Notes: generated by a model not told the origin, from the letters alone. DNA of 64,000 nucleotides from Azospira oryzae (GCF_004217225.1 NZ_SHKM01000001.1:1526137-1590136), one strand, 5' to 3'; shown: positions 23,994 through 33,124, counted from the first letter of the stretch. Numbers and translations: made by a program.

Positions 23994-25142
23994 ATGAGCG
24001 ACGCACCGATGATCCGCTGGAGCGAAGACGGCACCGACCACACCGCCCTGTGGCGCTCCGAGGCCGGGCTGCCGCCGCCGAAGCGGGTGCTGGTGGCCGA
24101 CGACACCCTCAACGCCGACCAGGCCTACCGTCTGGCCTGCGAGGGCACGGCCCTGCTCTGGCGCGGCGACTTCCACAACGGCCGCCAGCTGCTGCAGGCC
24201 CTGGCCCGGCGCATCGAGCGCAAGCAACCCAAGGGCAAAGGCAAGGCCAGCAAGGACACCGCGCCGGCCTCCCTGACCCAGGCCTTCCACCTGCACCGCC
24301 AGGCCCAGGGCCAGCGGGCCCGCATCCTGGCCATGCTGCTCATCGCCGTGGACGCCGACTACCGGGTGAACCTGCGCCGGGCGCCGGATTTCAGCGCCGC
24401 CTGCACTGAGGCCTACGGCCCGGCCGGGGAGCCCTTCGTCGTCAGCCTGCGGGAACTGCAGGCCCTGGTGGGAGCCCACGAATGGCGCAAGAAGGGAGTC
24501 AATATCCCGGCCCTGGGCGCCACCATCCACCCCCATTACGGCGTTTTCTCGCCCCTGCGCGGCGAATACCTGGAACTGCTGGCCCAGGCCCCCCTTCCTG
24601 CCTCGGACCTGGCCTTCGACATCGGCACCGGCAGCGGCGTCATCGCCGCCCTGCTGACCAAGCGGGGCCTGGCCAAGGTGGTGGCGACAGATCTGGACCC
24701 GCGGGCCCTGGCCTGCGCCCGGGAAAACCTGGAACGCCTGGGCCTGGCCGCCCGGGTGGAACTGCAGCAGCGGGACCTCTTTCCCGAGGGGCGGGCGCCC
24801 CTGGTGGTGTGCAACCCGCCCTGGGTGCCGGCCAAGCCCAGCTCCCCCATCGAATACGCCGTCTTCGACCCGGACAGCCGCATGCTGCGTGGCTTCCTGG
24901 CCGGCCTGAAGGACCATCTGGCGCCCGGCGGCGAAGGCTGGCTGATCATCTCCGACCTGGCCGAGCACCTGGGCCTGCGCTCCCGCCAGCAGCTGCTCGA
25001 CTGGATCGCCGCCGCCGGCCTGGAAGTGGCGGCCCGCCACGACATCCGCCCCAGCCACGGCAAGACCCGGGACGCCGACGATCCCCTGCATGCCGCCCGG
25101 GCCGCCGAAGTCACCTCCCTGTGGCGCCTGCGGGCCGCTTAG
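23994..25142 (+). CDS. Class I SAM-dependent methyltransferase
   Basis: The 382 residues comprise an N-terminal region of about 180 residues with no recognised domain and a C-terminal Rossmann methyltransferase domain. The SAM-binding motif DIGTGSG is at 209-215 and the catalytic NPPW at 274-277. The (N/D)PPW/Y signature is typical of enzymes that methylate amide or exocyclic nitrogens, such as HemK/PrmC or RlmG-type. A substrate among rRNA, protein glutamine or a small molecule cannot be chosen. It is monocistronic between two terminators. Confidence 0.85.
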   Translation: MSDAPMIRWSEDGTDHTALWRSEAGLPPPKRVLVADDTLNADQAYRLACEGTALLWRGDFHNGRQLLQALARRIERKQPKGKGKASKDTAPASLTQAFHLHRQAQGQRARILAMLLIAVDADYRVNLRRAPDFSAACTEAYGPAGEPFVVSLRELQALVGAHEWRKKGVNIPALGATIHPHYGVFSPLRGEYLELLAQAPLPASDLAFDIGTGSGVIAALLTKRGLAKVVATDLDPRALACARENLERLGLAARVELQQRDLFPEGRAPLVVCNPPWVPAKPSSPIEYAVFDPDSRMLRGFLAGLKDHLAPGGEGWLIISDLAEHLGLRSRQQLLDWIAAAGLEVAARHDIRPSHGKTRDADDPLHAARAAEVTSLWRLRAA

Positions 25143-25180
25143 CGCCGGCAGCAGGGCCCGCCCCGGGCCGGTCAACGCAA

Positions 25181-25206
25181 AAGGGCCGCGTCGTGACGCG
25201 GCCCTT
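25181..25206. terminator. Bidirectional terminator
   Basis: AAGGGCCGCGTC and GACGCGGCCCTT form a perfect 12-pair stem with a two-base loop between the convergent methyltransferase and Gly-rich protein genes. It is A-rich on the left and moderately T-rich on the right. Confidence 0.8.
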
Positions 25207-25225
25207 GTCTTGAGGGGAGACTGTT

Positions 25226-25636
25226 TCAGGGATTGGCGTTGCGCATGCCGCCGGGGCCCATACCGCCACCGCCGGGACCCATCCCACCCCCACCGGGACC
25301 CATGCCACCGCCACCGGGACCCATGCCACCTCCCGGGCCCATGCCGCCGCCCCGGGCCGGCGGCACCTCGGGCAGGGTCACGCCTTTTTCCTTGGCCCGG
25401 GCCTGCATGGCCTCGTGGTGTTCCAGGCGCACCTTTTCCCGCTCCTCGGCGGTCTTGGCGCTGCGCATCTTGGCCCGGTGTTCGCGGCGCTCCTGGGGCG
25501 TCATCAGCTGGCTGCCGTAAATCTGCTCCTGCTTGGCCGGCGCCGCCTGTTTGGCGGTATCGGCGGCCTGGGCCAGGCCGGGCAGCAGCAGGGCGCCCAG
25601 GAGGGCGGAAACGGCACAGAGGGTCGGTGTTTTCAT
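25226..25636 (-). CDS. Secreted protein with Gly-Pro-Met tandem repeats
   Basis: The 136-residue product starts at 25636 (AAGGAG six bases upstream). It has a Sec signal peptide cleaved after LAQA, then a charged helical region (LMTPQERREHRAKMRSAKTA) reminiscent of small periplasmic stress proteins. The C-terminus is built from GGGMGPG units. The repeat is visible in DNA as roughly 21-base tandem units at 25264-25350. The number of units may vary between strains. Function is unknown. Confidence 0.72.
   Translation of the reverse strand: MKTPTLCAVSALLGALLLPGLAQAADTAKQAAPAKQEQIYGSQLMTPQERREHRAKMRSAKTAEEREKVRLEHHEAMQARAKEKGVTLPEVPPARGGGMGPGGGMGPGGGGMGPGGGGMGPGGGGMGPGGMRNANP
25264..25350. repeat. 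Tandem repeat coding for GGGMGPG units
   Basis: About four imperfect copies of a 21-base unit (CCACCGCCACCGGGACCCAT and variants) lie within the Gly-rich protein gene. They keep the reading frame, so slippage would add or remove whole heptapeptides. Confidence 0.75.
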
Positions 25637-25771
25637 GATTGGCTCCTTCCACAGAGGGGTTGGCAAGACACGGCGATTCCCTGCCTTCAATCTAGGCCGC
25701 CGCGACCCGGGATGCCAGAATCAATATCAAAAAATGCTGATGAAGCGGTGAGAGCCGGCCACCGCCAAAGC

Positions 25772-26338
25772 TCAGGCCGTCACTCCCTGCAGGCCGCCGA
25801 AGAAGGTCTCGGTGCCGCCGTCGCCCTTGAGGGTGATGTAGAAACTCTGGTTGTTGTAGGCGATGCGGGCTTCCACCAGGGCAGCCTGGGCCGAGGGATT
25901 GCCCTGCAGCGCGGCATAGCGGGCGGCGTAGTCCTCGTAACCCTGAACGGCATGAAGCATCTCTTCGCCGGAAGCCACCTCGGCGAACTGGTCCCGCAGC
26001 TCCGTGTCTTCATGGAACAACTGCTCGATCCTGGCCTTGTCCGGGTGATCGTTGGCGACGCTGACGTAGCCCATGCGGTCCGGCGTCAGCACGGGCTCGG
26101 GTGGCACCTGGATGCCGGCCTGGCGGAACTTCTCTGCCGCATTGGCGGCAAACTTTTCCTTGGCGGCGGCCACCGATGCGGGCGTGGGGCACTCCAGGGG
26201 CGGCAACTCCTGGGGCAGGTTGCTGGCGGCCGCCGTCTGGGTGGCAGCGCTGCTGCCGTCAGTGGCGGCGGCCTTTACCGGCGTGGCCGAGGCGGTGCTG
26301 TAGGTTGCGTAGAGTCTGTTGAGGGAAGCGATGTTCAT
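25772..26338 (-). CDS. Hypothetical protein, soluble, Ala-rich N-terminus
   Basis: The start MNIASLNRLYATY at 26338 (GGAG six bases upstream) gives 188 residues. There is no signal peptide or membrane span. The N-terminal third is low-complexity Ala/Ser/Thr and the rest is predominantly helical and acidic. The N-terminal style recalls proteins secreted by type III or flagellar routes, but that is only a loose resemblance. It lies 68 bases after the PP2C gene on the same strand. Confidence 0.6.
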   Translation of the reverse strand: MNIASLNRLYATYSTASATPVKAAATDGSSAATQTAAASNLPQELPPLECPTPASVAAAKEKFAANAAEKFRQAGIQVPPEPVLTPDRMGYVSVANDHPDKARIEQLFHEDTELRDQFAEVASGEEMLHAVQGYEDYAARYAALQGNPSAQAALVEARIAYNNQSFYITLKGDGGTETFFGGLQGVTA

Positions 26339-26406
26339 GACCGGCTCCGGGGGGAAGACGGCCATGCATTTGCGATTTCCATGCCAGCGGCCTGGCGGCG
26401 GATGGC

Positions 26407-27147
26407 TCAGGGCAGCAGGCGGAGGATGGCCAGGGAGCAGTTGTCGCCCTCCCCCTGGCAGCGCTGGCGGGCCCGGTTGATGAGGATTTCCGCCGCTTCC
26501 CGGGCCGGGAAGGCGGCCAGCACGCCGCCGATCTCGGCGTCGGAGAAATAGGCCCAGAGGCCGTCGGAGCAGAGCAGGAAGTTGTCGCCAGGCTGGACCT
26601 CGGCCTGGCCCACGTCGATCTTGGGATCGTCCTTGTCGCCCAGGGAGGTGAGCAGGACATTGCGGTTGGGGTGGATCAGGGCCTGCTCCGGCGTGATCTT
26701 GCCGGCCCGCACCAGATGCTCGACGTAGGAATGGTCGGCGCTGTGCTGCAGCAGCCGGTCGCCCCGGTAGTGGTAGAGGCGGGAGTCGCCGCAGTGGGCC
26801 CAGGTGGCGCCGCCGGGCTCCAGCACCAGCATGACGGCGGTGCTGTGGGGGTCCTTCTCGTTGAGGAAGCGGCTGGTGCGGATCAGCAGATGGGCCTCGT
26901 GGATGGCGGTGCGCAGCAGGTCGCCGGCAGCTTCATCTTTCGGGGCGTAGCTGGAGAAGTTGTTCTGGGCGGTATGCACCACCTGCTCGGCCGCCAGGGC
27001 GCCGCCGGTGTGGCCGCCCATGCCGTCGGCCAGCACGGCCAGCACCGTGCCCTTGAGCCGGGGATGGGCCATCAGCCCCACCCGGTCCTGCTGTTCCTTG
27101 CGGTCGCCCTGATGCTGGGCGACGCAGGCATCCAGGGTCAGCGCCAT
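26407..27147 (-). CDS. PP2C-family serine/threonine protein phosphatase
   Basis: This 246-residue enzyme has the PP2C metal-binding motifs DGMGGH (41-46), GDSR (120-123), SDG (194-196) and GDN (234-236), the full set for a Stp1/PrpC-like cytosolic phosphatase using two Mn2+ or Mg2+. No transmembrane or sensor domain is attached and no cognate Ser/Thr kinase is visible in the window. It follows a 103-residue unknown gene by 21 bases, probably in one operon with the HDOD gene. Confidence 0.92.
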   Translation of the reverse strand: MALTLDACVAQHQGDRKEQQDRVGLMAHPRLKGTVLAVLADGMGGHTGGALAAEQVVHTAQNNFSSYAPKDEAAGDLLRTAIHEAHLLIRTSRFLNEKDPHSTAVMLVLEPGGATWAHCGDSRLYHYRGDRLLQHSADHSYVEHLVRAGKITPEQALIHPNRNVLLTSLGDKDDPKIDVGQAEVQPGDNFLLCSDGLWAYFSDAEIGGVLAAFPAREAAEILINRARQRCQGEGDNCSLAILRLLP

Positions 27148-27168
27148 GAGAGGCTCCCGGGGCCGTGC

Positions 27169-27480
27169 CTAGCCGAGCAGCTTGTCCTTGATTTCCTCGG
27201 CGCTGGGCACCTTGCCCGCCATGTGGGGATTGCGGCTGTGGAAGACCCGGGTGGCGGCGACGATGACCTGATGCACTTCCTGCTGGGTCAGTTCCGGGTG
27301 GCTGTCACGCACCACGCGGAAAGCCAGGTGTTCCAGGGAGTGGCCGCCCCAGGTGTTCTTGGGGTCGAAGAAGGGTTCGATCTGCACATACACCGCGTCG
27401 AATACATTGCGCAGTTTGCTGTTGCCGCGGCGGTCGGGGCGTTCCTGACCGTTGGCGTCGATAAAGGTGGCCGTATTCAA
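27169..27480 (-). CDS. Small hypothetical protein between HDOD and PP2C genes
   Basis: The 103-residue soluble protein has no recognised domain. It contains HSLEHLAFRVVRDSHPE and a basic, helical C-terminus. It is 21 bases from the phosphatase gene and 61 bases after the HDOD gene, so it may belong with phosphatase signalling. Codon use matches the core genome, which supports a real gene. Confidence 0.6.
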   Translation of the reverse strand: MNTATFIDANGQERPDRRGNSKLRNVFDAVYVQIEPFFDPKNTWGGHSLEHLAFRVVRDSHPELTQQEVHQVIVAATRVFHSRNPHMAGKVPSAEEIKDKLLG

Positions 27481-27541
27481 GGGTGCTGTCCTTCAGGGGA
27501 TGGTTTTTCCGGACGATTATAGCGCCGGGGCCGGCCCCGAG

Positions 27542-28438
27542 TCAGGATTGGTGCTGAAAGCGCTCCAGCAGCACGTCCAGGTATTCGGGCAGGTCGTCGG
27601 CATGGATGCCCAGTTCCTCCTGCACGTCCTCCACCACCCGGCCCCAGTCCGGGTCGTCCAGGTGCAGATACTGGTGGTAGGCGTGGATGGCCAGCTGGAT
27701 GATGGCCGCCAGGCTGCGGGAGTCGCCCGGCACCAGCTGGGGCAGGTCGTGGTGGAAGCGGATGGCCTCGCAGATGAACTCGGGCAGGTGCCAGTGGCGG
27801 GCCACGAAATAGCCGACGACGCAGTGGTCCGCCTGGTATTTCTTGTCCTCTTCCAGCAGGTCGATCCAGGTGTCGTTCTCCTCCAGGTGCATGGCCCGGC
27901 AGTAGGAGGGGAAACGCTCCATCAGCAGGGGCACGCCGCAGTCGTGGAAGATGCCGGCCAGGTAGGCCTGGTCGGGGAAGACGTTGCACACCATGACCCG
28001 TTCGTCGGCGATCAGCATGGCCAGCTGGGCGATGGTCTGGGAGCGGCTCCAGAAGCGCTCGTAGGCCTTGCGGTGCTTGGAAACCTTGTTGGCGCCCATG
28101 AGGGCGATGGCCTGCACCAGGTTGAGGGTCTGCTTGAGGCCGATGGCCTGGAGGATTTTCTCCAGGTTGTCGAAGGGCTGGTGCTGGCGGTAGGCGGAGG
28201 ACTGCACCGCCTTGAACAGCATGGCGGTGATGCCCGCATCCTGGGAAATGACCCTGGCCAGGGCCCGCAGGTCCGCCTCGTCGCTGCGCAGCAACCGCTC
28301 CAGTTCCTCCACCACCTTGGGCTGGGGCGGCAGCTTGACGCCCTGGGACAGCAGCCGCTGCAGCGTCTTCTCGTCCTTTTGCAGACGGCTTTCAGGGACG
28401 GATTCGACCGTTGCGGCGGCGGAGGCAGAGGAGGTCAT
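27542..28438 (-). CDS. HDOD-domain signalling protein
   Basis: The 298-residue protein is largely one HDOD domain (residues about 28-235), an HD-related output domain lacking the full metal-binding HD set. It shows LPPQPKVVEELERLL, ISQDAGITAMLFKAVQSS and AGIFHDCGVPLL in the usual order. Such proteins act in c-di-GMP, chemotaxis or stress signalling, but their biochemistry is poorly known. It starts six bases after the glcF stop and may be read through from the glc operon. Confidence 0.85.
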   Translation of the reverse strand: MTSSASAAATVESVPESRLQKDEKTLQRLLSQGVKLPPQPKVVEELERLLRSDEADLRALARVISQDAGITAMLFKAVQSSAYRQHQPFDNLEKILQAIGLKQTLNLVQAIALMGANKVSKHRKAYERFWSRSQTIAQLAMLIADERVMVCNVFPDQAYLAGIFHDCGVPLLMERFPSYCRAMHLEENDTWIDLLEEDKKYQADHCVVGYFVARHWHLPEFICEAIRFHHDLPQLVPGDSRSLAAIIQLAIHAYHQYLHLDDPDWGRVVEDVQEELGIHADDLPEYLDVLLERFQHQS

Positions 28439-28444
28439 GGGGCC

Positions 28445-29707
28445 TTAAGTCTGGGGTAATTGCTCTTCCAGCAATTCTACCCAGTGCCGCACCGGCACGG
28501 CACTAGGAGTCCCCCTAGGTGCGCCGCCGCTCTGCAGGTGGGTGAGACAGCCGATGTTGGCAGTGGCGATCACTTCCGGCAGGCCGGCGCCGAGGGCCGA
28601 GAGCTTGTTGTCCCGCAGCTGCTTGGACAGTTCCGGCTGCAGGATCGAGTAGGTGCCCGCCGAGCCGCAGCAGAGGTGGCTGTCGGCCACCGGGGTGAGG
28701 GTGAAGCCGGCGGCGGCCAGCAGCTCCTCCACCACGCCGCGGATGCCCTGGCCGTGCTGCAGGGTGCAGGGCGAGTGGAAGGCCACCTTGCGCCCGGCCG
28801 CCGGCTGGTGGGCCAGCAGGGGCAGCAGGGCTTCCTTCTGGGCCAGCACCAGTTCGGCCGCGTCCTTGGTCAGCTCGGCGATGCGGGCCGCCTTGGCGGC
28901 GTAGGCCGGATCGTCCTGCAGCAGGTGGCCGTATTCCTTGACGTGGGCGCCGCAGCCGGAGGCGGTCATGAGAATGGCCTCGGCGCCGGCCTCAACATGG
29001 GGCCACCAGGCGTCGATGTTGCGCCGCATGTCGTCCAGGGCCGCTTCCTGGGCATTGAGGTGAAAGCGCAGGGCGCCGCAGCAGCCGGCCTTTTGCTCCT
29101 CGATCATCTGGATGCCCAGGCGGTCCAGCACCCGGGCCGCGGCGGCGTTGATATTGGGGGCCAGGCCGGGCTGCACGCAGCCGGCCAGGGCCAGCACCTT
29201 GCGCTGGCGCACCGCCGTGGGCCGGGGCTTGGCCGGCCCGCCGGCGGCCGCGGGAATCTTGTCGCCGAGGACGGAGGGCAGGAAGGGTTTCAACACCTTG
29301 CCCACGGCCACCGCCGGGTTGAACAGCCAGGGCCGCGGCAACACTTCCCGCAGGGCCAGGCGGGTCAAGGCTTCCAGACCGCCCCGGGGCACCCGTTCCT
29401 CCACCACCTGGCGACCGATGTCCAGCAGGCGGTGGTACTTCACGCCGGAGGGGCAGGTGGTCTCGCAGGAGCGGCAGGTGAGGCAGCGGTCCAGGTGCAG
29501 GCGGGTGCGCTCGGTCACCGGGCCGCCCTCCAGCACCTGTTTGATCAGGTAGATGCGGCCCCGGGGGCCGTCCAGCTCGTCCCCCAGCAGCTGATAGGTG
29601 GGACAGGTGGCGGTACAGAAGCCGCAGTGCACGCAGGTGCGCAGGATGGCGTCCGCCTCCTTGCCGGCAGGCGTGTCCTTGATGAAATCGGCGAGTTGGG
29701 TCTGCAT
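28445..29707 (-). CDS. glcF: Glycolate oxidase iron-sulfur subunit
   Basis: GlcF (420 residues) has two 4Fe-4S motifs, CVHCGFCTATCP (Cys 25, 28, 31, 35) and CLTCRSCETTCP (Cys 75, 78, 81, 85), and two C-terminal CCG domains marked by CCGALRFH and CCGSAGTY. It carries electrons from the GlcDE flavin subunits to the membrane quinone pool in glycolate oxidation to glyoxylate. The start at 29707, one base after the glcE stop, is preferred over a 17-residue longer frame that would overlap glcE. Confidence 0.94.
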   Translation of the reverse strand: MQTQLADFIKDTPAGKEADAILRTCVHCGFCTATCPTYQLLGDELDGPRGRIYLIKQVLEGGPVTERTRLHLDRCLTCRSCETTCPSGVKYHRLLDIGRQVVEERVPRGGLEALTRLALREVLPRPWLFNPAVAVGKVLKPFLPSVLGDKIPAAAGGPAKPRPTAVRQRKVLALAGCVQPGLAPNINAAAARVLDRLGIQMIEEQKAGCCGALRFHLNAQEAALDDMRRNIDAWWPHVEAGAEAILMTASGCGAHVKEYGHLLQDDPAYAAKAARIAELTKDAAELVLAQKEALLPLLAHQPAAGRKVAFHSPCTLQHGQGIRGVVEELLAAAGFTLTPVADSHLCCGSAGTYSILQPELSKQLRDNKLSALGAGLPEVIATANIGCLTHLQSGGAPRGTPSAVPVRHWVELLEEQLPQT

Positions 29708-29708
29708 C

Positions 29709-30809
29709 TCAGAGGCCCTCGTAGAGGCGCCCGGCGGCGAAGACGCCGCGGGGGTCAAAAGTGGCTTTCAGGCGGCGATGGATGTCCAGCAGGGGCGAGG
29801 CCAGGGGGTGGAAGGCCTGGTCCCGGGCCGCTGCCGGGCCGCGGAACAGGGTGGCGTGGCCGCCGGCCTTTTCCGCCGTTTCCCGGATGCGCCGGGGCTC
29901 GGCGTCGGACACCAGCCAGCGCTGGGCACCGCCCCACTCCACCAGGGTGCGCCCCGGCAGGTCCAGCTGGGGCGCCGTGGAAGGCACGGCGAGGCGCCAC
30001 AGGGCGGGCTCGTTGGCACCGCCGGCGCCGGCGAAGAAGGGATGGGTCTGTTCCCGCACCCCGGCCCAGAAGGCAGACGCAATGCCGGCCTCCACCAGGG
30101 TGCCGCCAAGAGCGGCCTGGGCTGCGGCGACGGCGGCACGGGCGCCGGAAAGGCGCACCGTGATTGCCTCTCCGTCCGGGTGCCCGGCGTCGCTCCACAC
30201 CGTGGCGGAAATGGGCAGGGGCTTGCCGCCCCACTGGTTCATCAGGGCCAGGGCCTTGGCCTGGGAGGTTTCCAGGCGGATGGTGGCCTCGGCCACGGGC
30301 CGGGGCAGCACCTTGAGGGACACTTCCAGCAGCAGACCCAGCTGCCCCAGGCTGCCGGCCAGGAGCCGGGGCACGTCGTAGCCGGCCACGTTCTTCATCA
30401 CCTGGCCGCCGAAGTTGAGCACCTGGCCCTGGCCGTCCATCAGACGCACGCCGAGGACGAAGTCCCGCACCGCCCCGGCCTGGGCCCGGCGGGGGCCGGA
30501 AAGACCGGCGGCGACCATGCCGCCGACGGTGGCGTCAGGGCCGAAATGGGGCGGTTCGAAGGCCAGGTACTGGCCCTTTTCCGCCAGCACCGCCTCCAGC
30601 TCGGCCAGGGGCGTGCCGGCCTTCACCGTGACCACCAGTTCGGTGGGCTCGTAGGCCACCACGCCGCGATGGCTGCGGGTGTCGACAATGTCGCCCTGCA
30701 CCGGGCGGCCGTAGAAGTCCTTGCTGCCGCCACCCCGGAGCAGCAGGGGGGCGCCGGCGGCAGCGGCCAGGATGCGTTCCCGGCACTGTTGTTCAAAAAC
30801 CTGGCTCAT
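29709..30809 (-). CDS. glcE: Glycolate oxidase FAD-binding subunit
   Basis: GlcE (366 residues) has an N-terminal PCMH-type FAD-binding domain, with LLRGGGSKDFYG and GPDATVGGMVAAGLSGPRR, and a shortened C-terminal cap. Its ATG overlaps the glcD stop in an ATGA arrangement, which implies translational coupling. A much longer upstream frame over glcD is a shadow. It acts with GlcD and GlcF. Confidence 0.93.
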   Translation of the reverse strand: MSQVFEQQCRERILAAAAGAPLLLRGGGSKDFYGRPVQGDIVDTRSHRGVVAYEPTELVVTVKAGTPLAELEAVLAEKGQYLAFEPPHFGPDATVGGMVAAGLSGPRRAQAGAVRDFVLGVRLMDGQGQVLNFGGQVMKNVAGYDVPRLLAGSLGQLGLLLEVSLKVLPRPVAEATIRLETSQAKALALMNQWGGKPLPISATVWSDAGHPDGEAITVRLSGARAAVAAAQAALGGTLVEAGIASAFWAGVREQTHPFFAGAGGANEPALWRLAVPSTAPQLDLPGRTLVEWGGAQRWLVSDAEPRRIRETAEKAGGHATLFRGPAAARDQAFHPLASPLLDIHRRLKATFDPRGVFAAGRLYEGL

Positions 30810-32266
30810 GCCTGTTCTCCACGGGTCTGGCGATACTCCCGGCAGCGGGCCGGGGTGGGGATGGCCTTGCCCGGGTTGAGCAGGCCGGCCGGGTCGAAGG
30901 ACTGCTTGATGCCCTCGAAGCGGGCCAGCTCCTCCGGCGTGAACTGGGCGCACATCTGGGTGATCTTCTCCACCCCGACGCCGTGCTCGCCGGTGATGGA
31001 GCCCCCCAGGGCCACGGACAGCTCCAGGATCTCGGCACCGAAGGCGGTGGCCCGCTCCAGTTCGCCGGGCTGGTTGGCGTCGTACATGATCAGGGGGTGC
31101 AGGTTGCCGTCGCCGGCGTGGAAGACATTGGCGCAGCGCAGGCCGTATTTCTTCTCCATGGCGGCGATGGCGGTGAGCATCTCCGCCACCCGCTTGCGCG
31201 GAATGGTGCCGTCCATGCACAGGTAGTCCGGGGTGATGCGGCCCACGGCGGGGAAGGCGGCCTTGCGCCCGGCCCAGAAGCGCAGCCGCTCGGCCTCGTT
31301 GGCGGAGACCCGCAGGGAGGTGGCGCCGCTCTTTTCCAGCACGGCGCGCATGGCGGCGATTTCCTCCTCCACCTCCTCCGGCGTGCCGTCGGATTCGCAC
31401 AGCAGCACGGCCTCGGCGTCGAGATCGTAGCCTGCCTTGACGTAGGGCTCGACAGCGTGGGTGGCGGGCTTGTCCATCATCTCCAGGCCGGCGGGAATGA
31501 TGCCGGCGGCGATGACCTCGGCCACCGCGTTGCCGGCCTTGGTGACGGAATCGAAGTAGGCCAGCACCACCTTGGCCACCTGGGGCTTGGGCGTCAGCTT
31601 CACCAGCACCTCGGTGATCACCGCCAGCATGCCTTCGGAGCCGTTGAGCAGGGCCAGCAGGTCGAAGCCCGGGGCATCCAGGGCGGCGCTGCCGAAGGTC
31701 ACCGGCTCGCCGGCCATGGTGTAGCCCCGCACCTGCAGCACGTTATGCACGGTGAGGCCGTACTTGAGGCAATGCACGCCGCCCGAGTTCTCCGAGACGT
31801 TGCCGCCGATGGTGCAGGCGATCTGGGAAGAAGGGTCCGGCGCGTAGTAGAGGTTGTAGGGCGCGGCGGCCTCGGATACGGCCAGGTTGCGCACCCCGGG
31901 CTGGACCAGGGCGGTGCGGGCCACCGGGTCCACCTTGAGGATTTTCTTGAACTTGGCCAGGGACAGCAGCAGGCCCTGGTGGTGCGGCATGGCGCCGCCG
32001 GAAAGGCCCGTGGCGGCGCCCCGGGGCACCACCGGCACCTGGAGCCGGTGGCACAGCTGCAGGATGGCCTGCACCTCCGCCTCCGTCTCCGGCAGGGCCA
32101 CCGCCAGGGGCAGGTTGCGGTAGGCCGTGAGGCCGTCGCATTCGTAGGGGCGCAGGTCCTCCGGCTCCCCGTAGACCCGGCCCGGGGGCAGGATGCGCCC
32201 CAGGGCGGCCAGCAGGGCCGCCTGGTCCACGGCGAAATCCGGACTGTCCGGCAGACGGTCACCCAT
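30806..32266 (-). CDS. glcD: Glycolate oxidase catalytic flavin subunit
   Basis: GlcD (486 residues) has a FAD-binding PCMH domain (VVPRGAATGLSGGAMP at about 92-107) and the FAD-oxidase C domain with the conserved GEHGVG loop. It oxidises glycolate, and in relatives D-lactate, to the 2-oxo acid. GAGGAG eight bases before the ATG fixes the start. It overlaps the stop of the upstream FadR-type regulator by eight bases, so the regulator and glcDEF form one unit. Confidence 0.95.
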   Translation of the reverse strand: MGDRLPDSPDFAVDQAALLAALGRILPPGRVYGEPEDLRPYECDGLTAYRNLPLAVALPETEAEVQAILQLCHRLQVPVVPRGAATGLSGGAMPHHQGLLLSLAKFKKILKVDPVARTALVQPGVRNLAVSEAAAPYNLYYAPDPSSQIACTIGGNVSENSGGVHCLKYGLTVHNVLQVRGYTMAGEPVTFGSAALDAPGFDLLALLNGSEGMLAVITEVLVKLTPKPQVAKVVLAYFDSVTKAGNAVAEVIAAGIIPAGLEMMDKPATHAVEPYVKAGYDLDAEAVLLCESDGTPEEVEEEIAAMRAVLEKSGATSLRVSANEAERLRFWAGRKAAFPAVGRITPDYLCMDGTIPRKRVAEMLTAIAAMEKKYGLRCANVFHAGDGNLHPLIMYDANQPGELERATAFGAEILELSVALGGSITGEHGVGVEKITQMCAQFTPEELARFEGIKQSFDPAGLLNPGKAIPTPARCREYRQTRGEQA

Positions 32267-33068
32267 GGTCGTTCTCCTCGTGCGCTGGACCCACGGCCAG
32301 CTTGGCTTCAAGACAGGTTGCTTGGGGCGCCGCGCCCACCCGGGCCGCCGCCTGATAAAGATGGCCGGCCGCCGCCTGGCGTGCCGCCGCTGCATCGCCA
32401 GCGGCGATGGCGGCGTAGAGCCGTTCGTGTTCGGCCTGGGCCGCCGCGGCCCGGCCCGTGGCATGGCCGGCTGCGTCCCAGGTGGGACGGCGGCTTTCGG
32501 AAAACTGGGCGGAAAGGAAGCTGACGAAGCGGCGGATTTCCGGGTTGTGGGTGGCGGCGGCAATGGCCTGGTGGAAGACGTCGTCGTCCTCGGCGCCGTC
32601 GTCGCCCTGGCGCACCGCCTCCCCCATGGCCTGCAGGGCCGCGTACATGGCCGCCAGGTCGGCCGGGGTGCGGCGCCGCGCCGCCAGTTCCGCCGCCCCG
32701 GTCTCCACCAGGGCCCGCAGTTCGAAGATGTGGCTGAGGGCTTCCCCCGCCGGGGTCCCCGGGGCCAGCTTGAAGCTGCCGCTGTCGGGCCGGGCGGCCA
32801 CGCTCATGCCCGAACCCTGGCGCGAGGCCACCAGACCGTCGGCCTTGAGGCGGGCCACCGCCTCCCGCACCACGGCGCGGGAAACGCCGAACTCGGCGGC
32901 CAGGGCCATTTCCGTCGGCAGGCGCGCCCCCGGCGCATAGGCGCCGCTGCGGATGCGCTGCTCCAGGGCCGCCCCGATGTCGGCGGAAAGCCCGGCCGAA
33001 GGGCCCACGCCACGGCCCCGGGCGGAACCCGGGGCGGCAGTGCTGGCAAGGGATGGGGAAGCGGCCAT
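32259..33068 (-). CDS. FadR-type GntR regulator of the glycolate operon (GlcC-like)
   Basis: The 269-residue product has a winged helix-turn-helix (about residues 28-85, LPTEMALAAEFGVSRAVVREAVARL) and a C-terminal FCD ligand domain with the usual metal-binding histidines, including DDVFHQAI. It is the first gene of the glc unit and overlaps glcD by eight bases, so it likely controls glycolate use, as GlcC does in E. coli. The start at 33068 is chosen because the operator lies just upstream. A longer frame would read through it. Confidence 0.87.
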   Translation of the reverse strand: MAASPSLASTAAPGSARGRGVGPSAGLSADIGAALEQRIRSGAYAPGARLPTEMALAAEFGVSRAVVREAVARLKADGLVASRQGSGMSVAARPDSGSFKLAPGTPAGEALSHIFELRALVETGAAELAARRRTPADLAAMYAALQAMGEAVRQGDDGAEDDDVFHQAIAAATHNPEIRRFVSFLSAQFSESRRPTWDAAGHATGRAAAAQAEHERLYAAIAAGDAAAARQAAAGHLYQAAARVGAAPQATCLEAKLAVGPAHEENDHG

Positions 33069-33073
33069 AAAAG

Positions 33074-33084
33074 TTGTCTGACAA
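33074..33084. promoter_or_regulatory. FadR/GntR-type operator at the regulator start
   Basis: TTGTCTGACAA is a palindrome that fits the FadR-family consensus TNGTNNNACNA exactly. It lies five bases before the ATG of the FadR-type gene, so autorepression of the whole glc unit is likely. Binding is inferred from consensus and position. Confidence 0.65.
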
Positions 33085-33124
33085 ATTTTTGCCAAGACTA
33101 AAACCCGCCCCGCCACCGGTCAAC

